DNA of 64,000 bases from DASUNP01 sp963728545 (GTDB lineage: Bacteria > Acidobacteriota > Blastocatellia > UBA7656), in NCBI GenBank assembly GCA_963728545.1, contig CAVSKO010000002.1:3596001-3660000 (forward strand), in the 5' to 3' direction. Every line of letters starts with the position of its first letter. Position 1 is the stretch's first letter. The translations under genes were made by a program, and so were the position numbers. The notes below the pieces were generated by a model, which did no database searches, had not been told where the DNA came from, and saw only the letters and a list, made by a program, of their open reading frames with translations. This document shows positions 35,562 through 43,033 of this stretch, piece by piece.

Positions 35562-35777
35562 ATGCACAACGAATTCACCGCAATCATAGAACAAGATGAT
35601 GAATGGTTCATTGCATATTGCCCAGAGATTCCCGGTGCTAATGGGCAAGGTCGCACCATTGAGGATTGTCGGAGAAGCCTTGCCGAAGCGATCGCACTTA
35701 TCCTTGAAGATCGCCGAGAAGATGCGCTGCGGGGGGTCCCACAGGATGCGATTCGAGAAACGGTCGTCGTGCAATGA
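35562..35777 (+). CDS. hicB: HicB-type antitoxin
   Basis: 71 residues: FTAIIEQDDEWFIAYCPEIPGANGQGRTIEDCRRSLAEAIALIL, the HicB core with the CPEIPG(A)xGQG motif. Short version without a separate HTH. SD GGAGG precedes; overlaps hicA by ATGA. Would bind and neutralise the downstream toxin. Confidence 0.92.
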   Translation: MHNEFTAIIEQDDEWFIAYCPEIPGANGQGRTIEDCRRSLAEAIALILEDRREDALRGVPQDAIRETVVVQ

Positions 35778-35959
35778 AACGTAGCTCGTTGCTAAGGCAT
35801 CTGCGCAAATATGGTTGCTACCTCAAGAGGGAAGGCCGCGAGCATTCACTTTGGTGCAATCCGAAAACGGGAGAAGTTGAGGCAGTACCCCGACACACAG
35901 AGGTATCAAACAAGCTGGCGAAAAAGATATGTCGTGGCCTGTCAATACCTGAAATTTAA
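35774..35959 (+). CDS. hicA: HicA-type toxin
   Basis: 61 residues: MKRSSLLRHLRKYGCYLKREGREHSLWCNPKTGEVEAVPRHTEVSNKLAKKICRGLSIPEI. Catalytic His in GREHSLW and the dsRBD-like alpha-beta pattern are intact. Second, independent HicBA of the window with low similarity to the others. Confidence 0.92.
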   Translation: MKRSSLLRHLRKYGCYLKREGREHSLWCNPKTGEVEAVPRHTEVSNKLAKKICRGLSIPEI

Positions 35960-35982
35960 TCCAATGGATCGCAACCACCCGC

Positions 35983-36075
35983 GTCTAACAAACGCATGCA
36001 GTGGAGCGCGGCGAGTCAGGTTCGTATGACTTCTTCAGTTCTATGCGCCGCGCCCACTGATGCGCGCCGTTAGGC
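35983..36075 (+). repeat. attC site (forward)
   Basis: Cores GTCTAAC and GTTAGGC; stem AGCGCGGCG/CGCCGCGCC. Closes hicBA. Confidence 0.92.
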
Positions 36076-36157
36076 CCCAAGGCGTCAGGTACTATACGTG
36101 ATCGCTATATGATAGGGTAATCTTTAGTAGAGTCTGAAGGTGCGAAGAAAGGTGTCT

Positions 36158-37069
36158 ATGGACTGGACTTTTTGGCTTCTAATAGTTACGGCACTACTAA
36201 ATGCCATAGCCTCGCTATTAGCTTGGGCAGCAAAGTTACGCTGGAGTAAGGAGTACTCGGATGCAAAAGACGAAAGGCTGAAAGCCAGAGATGACAAGAT
36301 TGCCACGTTGCAGCTTCATATTGATCACCTTAAAGAACTCAGCCCAGCTAATTTGAAGGACCACATCGCTGGGATCACAGAAATACAGGAGCGGCGTGTA
36401 AACAGCCTAAAAGGCCAGTTAGAAGTAACAGCATCCGAACTTCAAGAGCTACAGAGTAAAATCCAGCGAGAGGAGAATAAAGAGGAGCCACAGGCAAACT
36501 TCGCAATTATAAGCGGCTTAGAGGAAGAACGAACAAAACTTGAAAACCGAATAGCAACATTACAATCTCATATTGAGCAGGTACAAACTGCACAACAAGA
36601 ACTCAGAGATCAAGCGAATCTCCTTCCTTCAATTGCATATGTTCGTGAACTGAATCTTGTAGATAAGGATGGAACGGTTCGCGCTTTGTTCACTACGTTG
36701 GTAGATAATGATCCGAGCCTTCTCTTTTATAGTAAGGGAGGTTATGAAGGAGGCGAATTCCCACTGATAAATCTTAGTTTGGATAGTGATGGAACTGGAG
36801 GTTTAATGCTGTATGATCATAATCGCAAATTTCAAATTGAGTTAAGTACCTGGGGAGATGAAGCGAGTCTTCAAATTGGTCGAACGACAGGGCCTTCATA
36901 TATACAGCTGATTATAAGAGAAGATGGACAGCCAATTTTTTATATTAGTAATAGCAATGGGGATACAATGGCCATACTTGAACTCCAGAATAATCGTCCA
37001 CCCAGATTTGATATATATCAAAAAGGCCAGAAGGTCTGGTTTGGCAGGACTCATAACTTAACCTTATAA
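36158..37069 (+). CDS. Membrane-anchored coiled-coil protein
   Basis: 303 residues from MDWTFWLL (GAAAGG upstream). Residues 1-24 form a membrane anchor (FWLLIVTALLNAIASLLAWAA). Residues 30-160 are a long coiled coil (DERLKARDDKIATLQLHIDHLKEL..., LEEERTKLENRIATLQSHIEQVQTAQQEL). Residues 170-300 are a beta-rich domain with repeated short strands (VRELNLVDKDGTVRALFTTL, FPLINLSLDSDGTGGLMLYD, PTFDIYQKGQKVWFGRTHNL-like), possibly a carbohydrate-binding or trimeric fibre-like fold. Family not recognised. Cassette ends GTTAGGCCCC/GGGGCCTAAC match across the IS5 inserted downstream. Confidence 0.7.
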   Translation: MDWTFWLLIVTALLNAIASLLAWAAKLRWSKEYSDAKDERLKARDDKIATLQLHIDHLKELSPANLKDHIAGITEIQERRVNSLKGQLEVTASELQELQSKIQREENKEEPQANFAIISGLEEERTKLENRIATLQSHIEQVQTAQQELRDQANLLPSIAYVRELNLVDKDGTVRALFTTLVDNDPSLLFYSKGGYEGGEFPLINLSLDSDGTGGLMLYDHNRKFQIELSTWGDEASLQIGRTTGPSYIQLIIREDGQPIFYISNSNGDTMAILELQNNRPPRFDIYQKGQKVWFGRTHNLTL

Positions 37070-37103
37070 AAGAGTGACTCTAAGCATGCAGCTTGGCGGA
37101 AGG

Positions 37104-38139
37104 GGGCGTTGCTGCATAATTCGAGTAAAGAATAGACTTCATCTGTAAAGAATCAAACACTGATTAGATCGGATAGCTGTCAGGCATTCCTAGATGGGTC
37201 ATCTTGTTTAGTGCTGCTCACCTCACGAACATTTCTGTTGCCTGGTTCAGAAATTTCCTCGCACTTAGCCGATCTCCAAAGATGCTCTTCACCCTCATAA
37301 TGGCTGTCTCCACTAAGCTCCTGCGATGATACTTGCTTCTCTTCTTCCACTTCTTTCTCCCTATCTTTCTTATCTCCCGCAAGTTCTTATCTCTTTGGCG
37401 GAATCTTTCGTCTTGTGGATTCAATCGGCCTGTGCGGCGAGGGGGAATGACGGCACGAGCCTTCACACCAGCTATAGCTTCATAACAAGTCGCATAGTCG
37501 TACCCTCCGTCTGTTGTCACCTGTTTGATTGGCTCATCAATCTGCTCCAACAGGTCTGGCAGAACTTCCTTATCAGAAACATTGTTGGTTGTTGCTACCT
37601 GCGCAATGATCTCTCCTGTCTCGGCATCTATGCCAAGGTGGAGTTTGCGCCAGGTGCGGCGTTTCGCATAGCCGTGAATTCTTACTTTCCATTCACCTTC
37701 CCCGTAGACTTTCAGCCCTGTAGAGTCAAACAGGGCGTGCAGAGATTCTGACGAGGTAGTACTACTTCTAGGGTTGCTGCGCGACGGCTTAAAATCGAAG
37801 GATGAGGGACGGGCAAGTCTAAGTCCATCAACTCTAAAAGAGAGCAGACCAGACCATAAGTAGCCCGTTGAGGCAGATGGTAAAGACTCTTTAACACGAG
37901 CATAACTTGAATGCAGGCATCACTATAGGTGCGAGGCTTGCCGCGATGGCCTGACCGGGAGTGATTGAGCCAGGACTGAATGGCTTCTTCATCAAACCAA
38001 AGCGTGAGGCTACCGCGATTGCAAAGAGCTTTGTTATACTCAGACCAGTTACGGATGCGGTATTGCTGCTTCTTCTTTTTTTTCACAGATTGAGAATATC
38101 AGCTTCACCGCATCCTTCGCTATTTATGCAGCAACGCCC
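37104..38139 (-). mobile_element. IS5-family element, type a (degenerate)
   Basis: 1,036 bp with ends GGGCGTTGCTGCATAA. It lies between the coiled-coil gene and its R'' core. No obvious duplication in the flanks. Confidence 0.85.
37164..38086 (-). pseudogene. IS5-family transposase, frameshifted and with an early stop
   Basis: N-terminal part 38086-37712 (YRIRNWSEYNKALCNRGSLTLWFDEEAIQSW...) shifts frame near 37,750. The other frame continues SESLHALFDSTGLKVYGEGEWKVRIHGYAKRRTWRKLHLGIDAET... through VTTDGGYDYATCYEAI to RSLVETAIMRVKSIFGDRLSA. A TGA at 37218 replaces what should be Cys before AALNKMTHLGMPDSYPI (ends 37164). At least two lesions, so inactive. Confidence 0.88.
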
Positions 38140-38147
38140 TCGCAGGG

Positions 38148-38240
38148 GCCTAACGCTTGGCGTAACCGGGCCGCGCACAAAATACTTAAGGAATCTTACG
38201 AAACTCGCTTGCGCGGCTCCGGTTGACGCCTTTGTTAGGC
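38148..38240 (-). repeat. attC site in flipped orientation
   Basis: Cores GCCTAAC and GTTAGGC; stem read in reverse. Left neighbour body ends GGGGCCTAAC (matching its own start at 36,069); right neighbour starts GTTAGGCTGCC. Confidence 0.87.
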
Positions 38241-38921
38241 TGCCGTCCCTCCAGAGACGTCTTGAATTACTACTGGATTACTTGGATCATTATTATCTAT
38301 GACAATCTCCGCCCGTTCTTTCGGACGACACTCAGCATAATAAAGCTCTTGACCCGGTATGTAGCGTTGCTCATATCGCTTCCTCACTTCTTCAACACTT
38401 CCGAACAAGCCTCCGTCGCGCTGCTCGGCCCGCGTAAGAATAGTCTCAAAGTTAGCCTCAACAAAGATAGTCATATCCCAGTATTGCATCAACTCTGAAC
38501 GAAGCAGGAAAACACCATCGAAAAGAAGGACGTTATTCTCTTGTGCCACTCGTATCAAAATCCGCAATTCCGAGTCTGTGCGATAGTCGAAGATTGCTGG
38601 AAGATACCGGCGTGATCCACTCGGTCCCAACGGTGCCAGCAAAGATTCGATGAGTGCTTGACAGTTGAAAGAGTCGTGATAATAGCCTTCTGCTGAAGTG
38701 AAGCCTCGCTTATGTCGTATGCGGGCAGGATTATGGAAACCGTCTATAGAAGCGCGAATGACAGGCAGGCCACGGGCTTGAAGTGGTGCTGTGAGTTCTT
38801 GAGCCAGTGTGGATTTGCCCGCCACGTCTGGTCCATCGATAGCGACGCGAATAGGATGGGGTCGTTGATTTTTGATGATTCGACTCGCGAGGTAATCTAT
38901 GAGTTGCGACCGTTTCATCAT
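38235..38921 (-). CDS. Uridine-kinase-like P-loop kinase
   Basis: About 228 residues from MMKRSQLIDYL. Walker A VAIDGPDVAGKSTLAQEL (residues 24-41), then ASIDGFHNP with the substrate-site Asp/His typical of Udk-like kinases, LLFDGVFLLRSELMQYWD (Walker B-like), and lid arginines TRAEQRDGGLFGSVEEVRKRYEQRY. It resembles uridine/cytidine kinase or phosphoribulokinase-like enzymes; the natural substrate is uncertain. The gene is on the minus strand, ending inside the attC core at 38,234-38,240, with cassette ends GTTAGGCTGCC/GGCAGCCTAAC. It thus points toward the flipped attC on its left. Confidence 0.83.
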   Translation of the reverse strand: MMKRSQLIDYLASRIIKNQRPHPIRVAIDGPDVAGKSTLAQELTAPLQARGLPVIRASIDGFHNPARIRHKRGFTSAEGYYHDSFNCQALIESLLAPLGPSGSRRYLPAIFDYRTDSELRILIRVAQENNVLLFDGVFLLRSELMQYWDMTIFVEANFETILTRAEQRDGGLFGSVEEVRKRYEQRYIPGQELYYAECRPKERAEIVIDNNDPSNPVVIQDVSGGTAA

Positions 38922-39257
38922 TTCATCCTGGATACTTGCAAGGCAGCCTAACAGCCAATAGAGGCGGGCGGTCAAGAGAAAACAGTTCTATCTTGGCCCC
39001 GAAAGGCTTGTTTTCTTCGCGAGCATCATTTAATCACCTACTGCATGTGCTCTGACTTTTTACTTCTCTGTGCGGTGTCAGATTCTCTGCACCAAACAGC
39101 CAAACGGGCTCTCAGTCTTGTTGCTGCTGACTGCGCTCCAGAAGATTAACCGTTCCGCACCGGCCTCACTCAAACGCGACGGGAAGCTTTTGCTCTCCAG
39201 TTATCTACGAGATACCGGCGCGGGCAGAGCAATTCCAGAAAGTTGACAATAGCTGGT

Positions 39258-39322
39258 GGAGGTCGCCTCCCAATCAAACGCGACGGGATCGTCCCAGTTA
39301 GGCGTCGGAGATGACGACCTCC
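39258..39322 (-). ncRNA. Candidate bridge RNA target loop, IS1111 copy 2
   Basis: Same hairpin as copy 1 (stem GGAGGTCG/CGACCTCC, loop with both attC half-targets). The left flank here is GCGCTTG, one pyrimidine change from the guide GCGTTTG. Confidence 0.55.
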
Positions 39323-39331
39323 ATAACTGCA

Positions 39332-40357
39332 TCATTTCCCGAACAGCATCTCTTCTCTATAATCCTCCCCTTGTTTCATTACATAGTAGGCTGCCTGCGC
39401 AAGCTTGTGCGCTATGACGTTATAGGCTACTAGCTTTCGCGCGCTGCCCCGATGCCTCGCGAGATGTCCTTGATAGCAGCGACGGATTCTGGGGTAGCTG
39501 CGCACTGCCACGACTGCTGCCTGGTTGAATGCTGATTTCAGATAAGCGTTGCCCTGCTTGCTTGAGCGACCCCGGCGGCTGACCGCCCCTGATTGTGCTA
39601 CTCCGGGCACCAGCCTACAGTATGAACTGAAGTGGCGAACTGTGCTGAAGCGGGAGATCTCTCCCACTTCGTAAAGGATAGTCAGTGCCAGTATCTTTCC
39701 TATGCCGGCTACTTTCAGCAATCGCTTGTAATCTGCCTTGTCACGGGTCAGTGAAAGAATCTGCTGCTCAAGCTCCGTTATTTGCTTCGACAGCAAATCA
39801 ATCCTCTCAAGCTGATGAGCCGCGCTCATCACAAGCAGCGGATGAGAGAACCACTCTCGAAGGTCTTCGTCTTCGGCCAGCTTGATGTGGTTGCGAGAGC
39901 TACAGAGTATGCCTTCACGCAATAGCAACTGACGAAGAGAGCCGTACTCCTGCGCCCGCAGTCCGACAACGTGCATACGTCGGCGGAGAAGATCACGGAT
40001 GGGACGTGTGGAGGCTGGGTAGATGTAAGATTTGGGAATCACGCCAGCTCGCAACAGTTTTGCCAAAGTGAAAGCATCCCTGCGGTCTGTTTTCACTTTA
40101 GCTTGAGTAATCATCGCCAGGCCGAGCGTGTGAGCCAGTGAGACATCGAAACCGTTTGCTTGCAAACCATCAACAAGCCAGTACCAGTTGAAGGTGCTTT
40201 CGACGACGATCTGCAAGTTGGGCTTGAAAGGTAGAAGCAGGTTCGAGATACGAGGCAACTCGTTAGCAGCTTTCTGCTGAAGATGGATTGATAGGGTCTC
40301 ATCAACCACACAGAGGTGAGAGTCTCTTGCGCTGAGATCAATTCCGCAGTAAAACAC
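39332..40357 (-). CDS. IS110/IS1111-family transposase
   Basis: 341 residues, intact. Differs from the protein at 924 by Thr for Ser in VVDETLS and Asp for His in ANGFDVS; otherwise the same, indicating recent duplication. Confidence 0.95.
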   Translation of the reverse strand: MFYCGIDLSARDSHLCVVDETLSIHLQQKAANELPRISNLLLPFKPNLQIVVESTFNWYWLVDGLQANGFDVSLAHTLGLAMITQAKVKTDRRDAFTLAKLLRAGVIPKSYIYPASTRPIRDLLRRRMHVVGLRAQEYGSLRQLLLREGILCSSRNHIKLAEDEDLREWFSHPLLVMSAAHQLERIDLLSKQITELEQQILSLTRDKADYKRLLKVAGIGKILALTILYEVGEISRFSTVRHFSSYCRLVPGVAQSGAVSRRGRSSKQGNAYLKSAFNQAAVVAVRSYPRIRRCYQGHLARHRGSARKLVAYNVIAHKLAQAAYYVMKQGEDYREEMLFGK

Positions 40358-40444
40358 TTTAGGCGGTCTCCTTTCTTAGAAGAAATATTTTCAACTGTCT
40401 GCGGGTGATTATATGTCGCCCGCAAGACCGCCTCTATTGATTAT

Positions 40445-40530
40445 CAAGCGCATGCAGCGGAGACCGCGAAGCGAATTTCACATCAATCCACCAATACCGC
40501 TCGCGGCCCCGCTGATACGGGCCGTTAGAC
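40445..40530 (+). repeat. attC site (forward), R'' half displaced by IS1111
   Basis: CAAGCGCATGCAGCGG ... ending GTTAGAC. The R'' bases CCTAA lie at 38,947-38,951, left of the IS. Confidence 0.9.
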
Positions 40531-40733
40531 GCACAACACTTGAAAGAGAGACAAAGCCCTGATAATCAGCAGCAAAGAAGCTCCGCTTATCTACACGGTC
40601 CTAATTCCCGCCGCCGCGCCCAACCGCGCTCGCGCTAGGCTGAGACGATGGTTGTGCGATGCCCACTCCCTTCGGTCGTGCGAACGCGGCGGGCCAGAGG
40701 CCGGGGCGCGGCTTATTACAGGGTATGATCGGG
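40524..40733 (+). repeat. Gene-less structured cassette, family F2, copy 2 (3' end lost)
   Basis: Near copy of 3,612-3,821 in the other orientation: GCCGCGCC/GGCGCGGC, CCGCGCTCGCGC with its partner, side hairpin GGCC-AGA-GGCC. It starts GTTAGACGCAC, but the matching GTGCGTCTAAC end is missing: after ACAGGGT the sequence leads into IS481. Confidence 0.8.
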
Positions 40734-42024
40734 GGACATAGGTGACAAATCAGTAGGGAGACATAGGTAACACTTTTAGGGCAAGATGGACCTCTGAAAG
40801 GAGCCAACCATCATGCCCTGGAAAGAACTACTACCTATGGATCAAAAAACTCAATTCGTCTCCGAATATCTCCGCGACTCTTTGTCCTTCACAGAACTTT
40901 GCCAACGTTACCACATCTCTCGCAAGACCGGCTATAAATGGATTGCTCGCTACCAGGCTCTTGGTTCGGCTGGCTTGGTTGATCGCTCTCGCCGCCCTCA
41001 TTCGTCTCCCGACCAGACGCCTGACGCTCTGCGCCTGGCCATCATTGATGCCAGGCGGCGTCATCCTTTCTGGGGCGCTAAGAAACTGCTCAAGATCCTT
41101 CAAAGAAAAGAGCCTCAAACTTCTTGGCCTTCCCGATGGACCATTTGTGAGATCCTAAAACGGGAAGGGCTTGTAAGACAGAAAACTCAAAAGCGAAAGG
41201 TCGGGCATCCCGGCAAACCTACCTCTATCGTCACAGCCCCCAATGAACTTTGGTGCGTAGATTTCAAAGGGCAGTTCAAGACTCGTGACGGCCGCTACTG
41301 CTACCCATTGACTGTAACTGATAGCTATTCGCGCTATCTTTTAGGCTGCCATGGTCTGCTTTCAACCGAGACTTTAGGCACTAAAGAGATATTTACACGT
41401 CTGTTTAAGAAGTATGGTCTGCCAAAGGCAATACGCTCTGACAATGGAGCCCCGTTCGCCTCGACCGCATTGGGAAGGCTGTCGCAACTGTCAGTCTGGT
41501 GGATCAGGCTGGGTATCCGGCCAGAGTTGATCGAGCCGGGCAAGCCGCAACAAAACGGACAGCACGAACGAATGCATCGAACACTGAAAGCAGAGACAAC
41601 ACGCCCGCCAGAAGCTAACCTTGCAAAGCAGCAGCGAGTGTTTAATACCTTCATGCGGGAGTACAACGAAGTGAGACCACACGAGGGAATAGAGTTGAAG
41701 ACACGGGCAACATTATATGAGGCATCGGCCTTGCTTCTACCAAAGGAAGTACCTGAGTTGGTTTATCCTGCGCACTACGAGACGAGGTTGGTGAGTAAAA
41801 ACAGCGGGATCAGATGGAACAGTCAATGGGTGGCGGTAAGTCAAACGTGTGCGGGATTGCACGTAGGGCTAGAGCAAGTGGATCACGGGCTATGGGATGT
41901 ATATCTTGGACCAGTGAAACTGGGACGGCTGCTTGAAGAAAAGCTGAGAATAGAAGATCATCTTGGGAGGCTGAAACGGAAAAATGTGTAACCCATGTCT
42001 TCCAACTGATTTGTTACCCATGTC
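40734..42024 (+). mobile_element. IS481-family element
   Basis: About 1,290 bp with ends GGACAT(A/G)GGT(G/A)ACAAATCAGT. No clear duplication. The right flank ends GGCGCGGTCTAAC and does not belong to the cassette on the left. Confidence 0.85.
40813..41991 (+). CDS. IS481-family transposase
   Basis: 392 residues: HTH LSFTELCQRYHISRKTGYKWIARYQ, integrase core (rve) with ELWCVDFKGQF, LPKAIRSDNGAPFAS and PGKPQQNGQHERMHRTLKAE (DDE), C-terminal Mu-like beta domain. Intact, SD GAAAGGAG. Confidence 0.94.
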   Translation: MPWKELLPMDQKTQFVSEYLRDSLSFTELCQRYHISRKTGYKWIARYQALGSAGLVDRSRRPHSSPDQTPDALRLAIIDARRRHPFWGAKKLLKILQRKEPQTSWPSRWTICEILKREGLVRQKTQKRKVGHPGKPTSIVTAPNELWCVDFKGQFKTRDGRYCYPLTVTDSYSRYLLGCHGLLSTETLGTKEIFTRLFKKYGLPKAIRSDNGAPFASTALGRLSQLSVWWIRLGIRPELIEPGKPQQNGQHERMHRTLKAETTRPPEANLAKQQRVFNTFMREYNEVRPHEGIELKTRATLYEASALLLPKEVPELVYPAHYETRLVSKNSGIRWNSQWVAVSQTCAGLHVGLEQVDHGLWDVYLGPVKLGRLLEEKLRIEDHLGRLKRKNV

Positions 42025-42044
42025 CACGGTCTTTCAAAGGCGCG

Positions 42045-42138
42045 GTCTAACAATCACATGCACCGGAGCGCGGATAGCGGAGTTCGTATGATTCCATCAG
42101 TGGGTTTATCCGCGCCCGGTGATGTGGGTCGTTATGCC
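42045..42138 (+). repeat. attC site (forward)
   Basis: Cores GTCTAAC and GTTATGC; stem GCGCGGATA/TATCCGCGC. Confidence 0.9.
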
Positions 42139-42297
42139 GCCTCAGCGAAATGTGCTGATGGACCCGTCGCTGCGCTAAGTCGCGCTCGCGCCACAGATAA
42201 TCATATGCAAGCTAATGCGAGGTGCAGAGCCAATACGGCGCGAGCGCGACGGAGCCCTGTCGGGCACGGCGCAGCTAGATGGTTGGGCAGGCATAAC
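42131..42297 (+). repeat. Family B cassette, copy 7
   Basis: Side hairpin GCCCTGTCGGGC; ends GTTATGCC/GGCATAAC. Confidence 0.87.
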
Positions 42298-42383
42298 AAC
42301 CGCATGCAACGGAGGCCGCGAAGCACAGTTCGCATGTTACAATGAGTGCGGCTCGCGGCCCCGATAATGCGCAGCGTTATGCC
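42290..42383 (+). repeat. attC site (forward)
   Basis: Cores GCATAAC/GTTATGC. Closes B copy 7. Confidence 0.9.
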
Positions 42384-42540
42384 TCCTCAGCGAAATGTGC
42401 TGATGGACCCGTCGCTGCGCCAAGTCGCGCTCGCGCCAGGAATAATCAGAGTAAGCCAAGGCGAGGGGAGAATAAGCACGGCGCGAGCGCGACAGAGCCC
42501 TGACAGGCACGGCGCAGCTATCTAGCAGGGCAGGCATAAC
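42376..42540 (+). repeat. Family B cassette, copy 8
   Basis: Side hairpin GCCCTGACAGGC (one mismatch); the loop lacks the ATATGCAAGC segment of copy 7. Confidence 0.87.
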
Positions 42541-42625
42541 AACCGCATGCAACGGAGGCCGCGAAGCGAGTATCGCATCAAAGGCGAGTGCGGCTCGCGG
42601 CCCCGATAATGCGGAGCGTTATGCC
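42533..42625 (+). repeat. attC site (forward)
   Basis: Cores GCATAAC/GTTATGC. Closes B copy 8. Confidence 0.9.
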
Positions 42626-42784
42626 GCCTCAGCGAAATGTGCTGATGGACCCGTCGCTGCGCTAAGTCGCGCTCGCGCCACAGATAATCATATGCAAGCT
42701 AATGCGAGGTGCAGAGCCAATACGGCGCGAGCGCGACGGAGCCCTGTCGGGCACGGCGCAGCTAATTTGCTGGGCAGGCATAAC
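42618..42784 (+). repeat. Family B cassette, copy 9
   Basis: Almost identical to copy 7 apart from the 3' tail (TAATTTGCTGGG for TAGATGGTTGGG). Confidence 0.87.
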
Positions 42785-42869
42785 AACCGCATGCAACGGA
42801 GGCCGCGAAGCAATTCTCACGTTCATCGATCAGTGCGGCTCGCGGCCCCGATAATGCGGAGCGTTAGGC
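42777..42869 (+). repeat. attC site (forward)
   Basis: Cores GCATAAC/GTTAGGC. Closes B copy 9. Confidence 0.9.
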
Positions 42870-43033
42870 GCTGCACAGTAAATTTGTACTATACGAATTG
42901 TGCATGATTCTTCTGATGAATTGCGTCTGTATATTGTGAGGTGTCATTACTCTGTGAAGCAGCAGATATTGACAACACGCTATCTGCCAGCATCATGTCA
43001 CAGAAAATCAATGAATAACCCAAAGGAGATGTA

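Larger units (their letters stand above)
38952..40444 (-). mobile_element. IS1111-group element inserted in attC (copy 2)
   Basis: 1,493 bp, inverted relative to copy 1. It splits the attC GCAGCCTAA^CAAGCG at the same position as copy 1. Together the two inverted copies enclose 36.6 kb. Confidence 0.93.

Noticed and set aside
37712..38086. Treating the two IS5 fragments near 37-38 kb as separate small genes
   Set aside because: They are parts of one transposase split by a frameshift and an early stop.
42058..42345. Long open frames running through attC and family B units (for example peptides containing NNRMQRRPRS)
   Set aside because: They are translations of the recombination-site palindromes, recur at every site in several frames and lack ribosome sites. 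They are not genes.
42045..42869. Regular repeat array that superficially looks like CRISPR
   Set aside because: Units are 80-95 bp palindromic attC sites alternating with 165-bp bodies that are themselves repeated; no unique short spacers and no cas genes.
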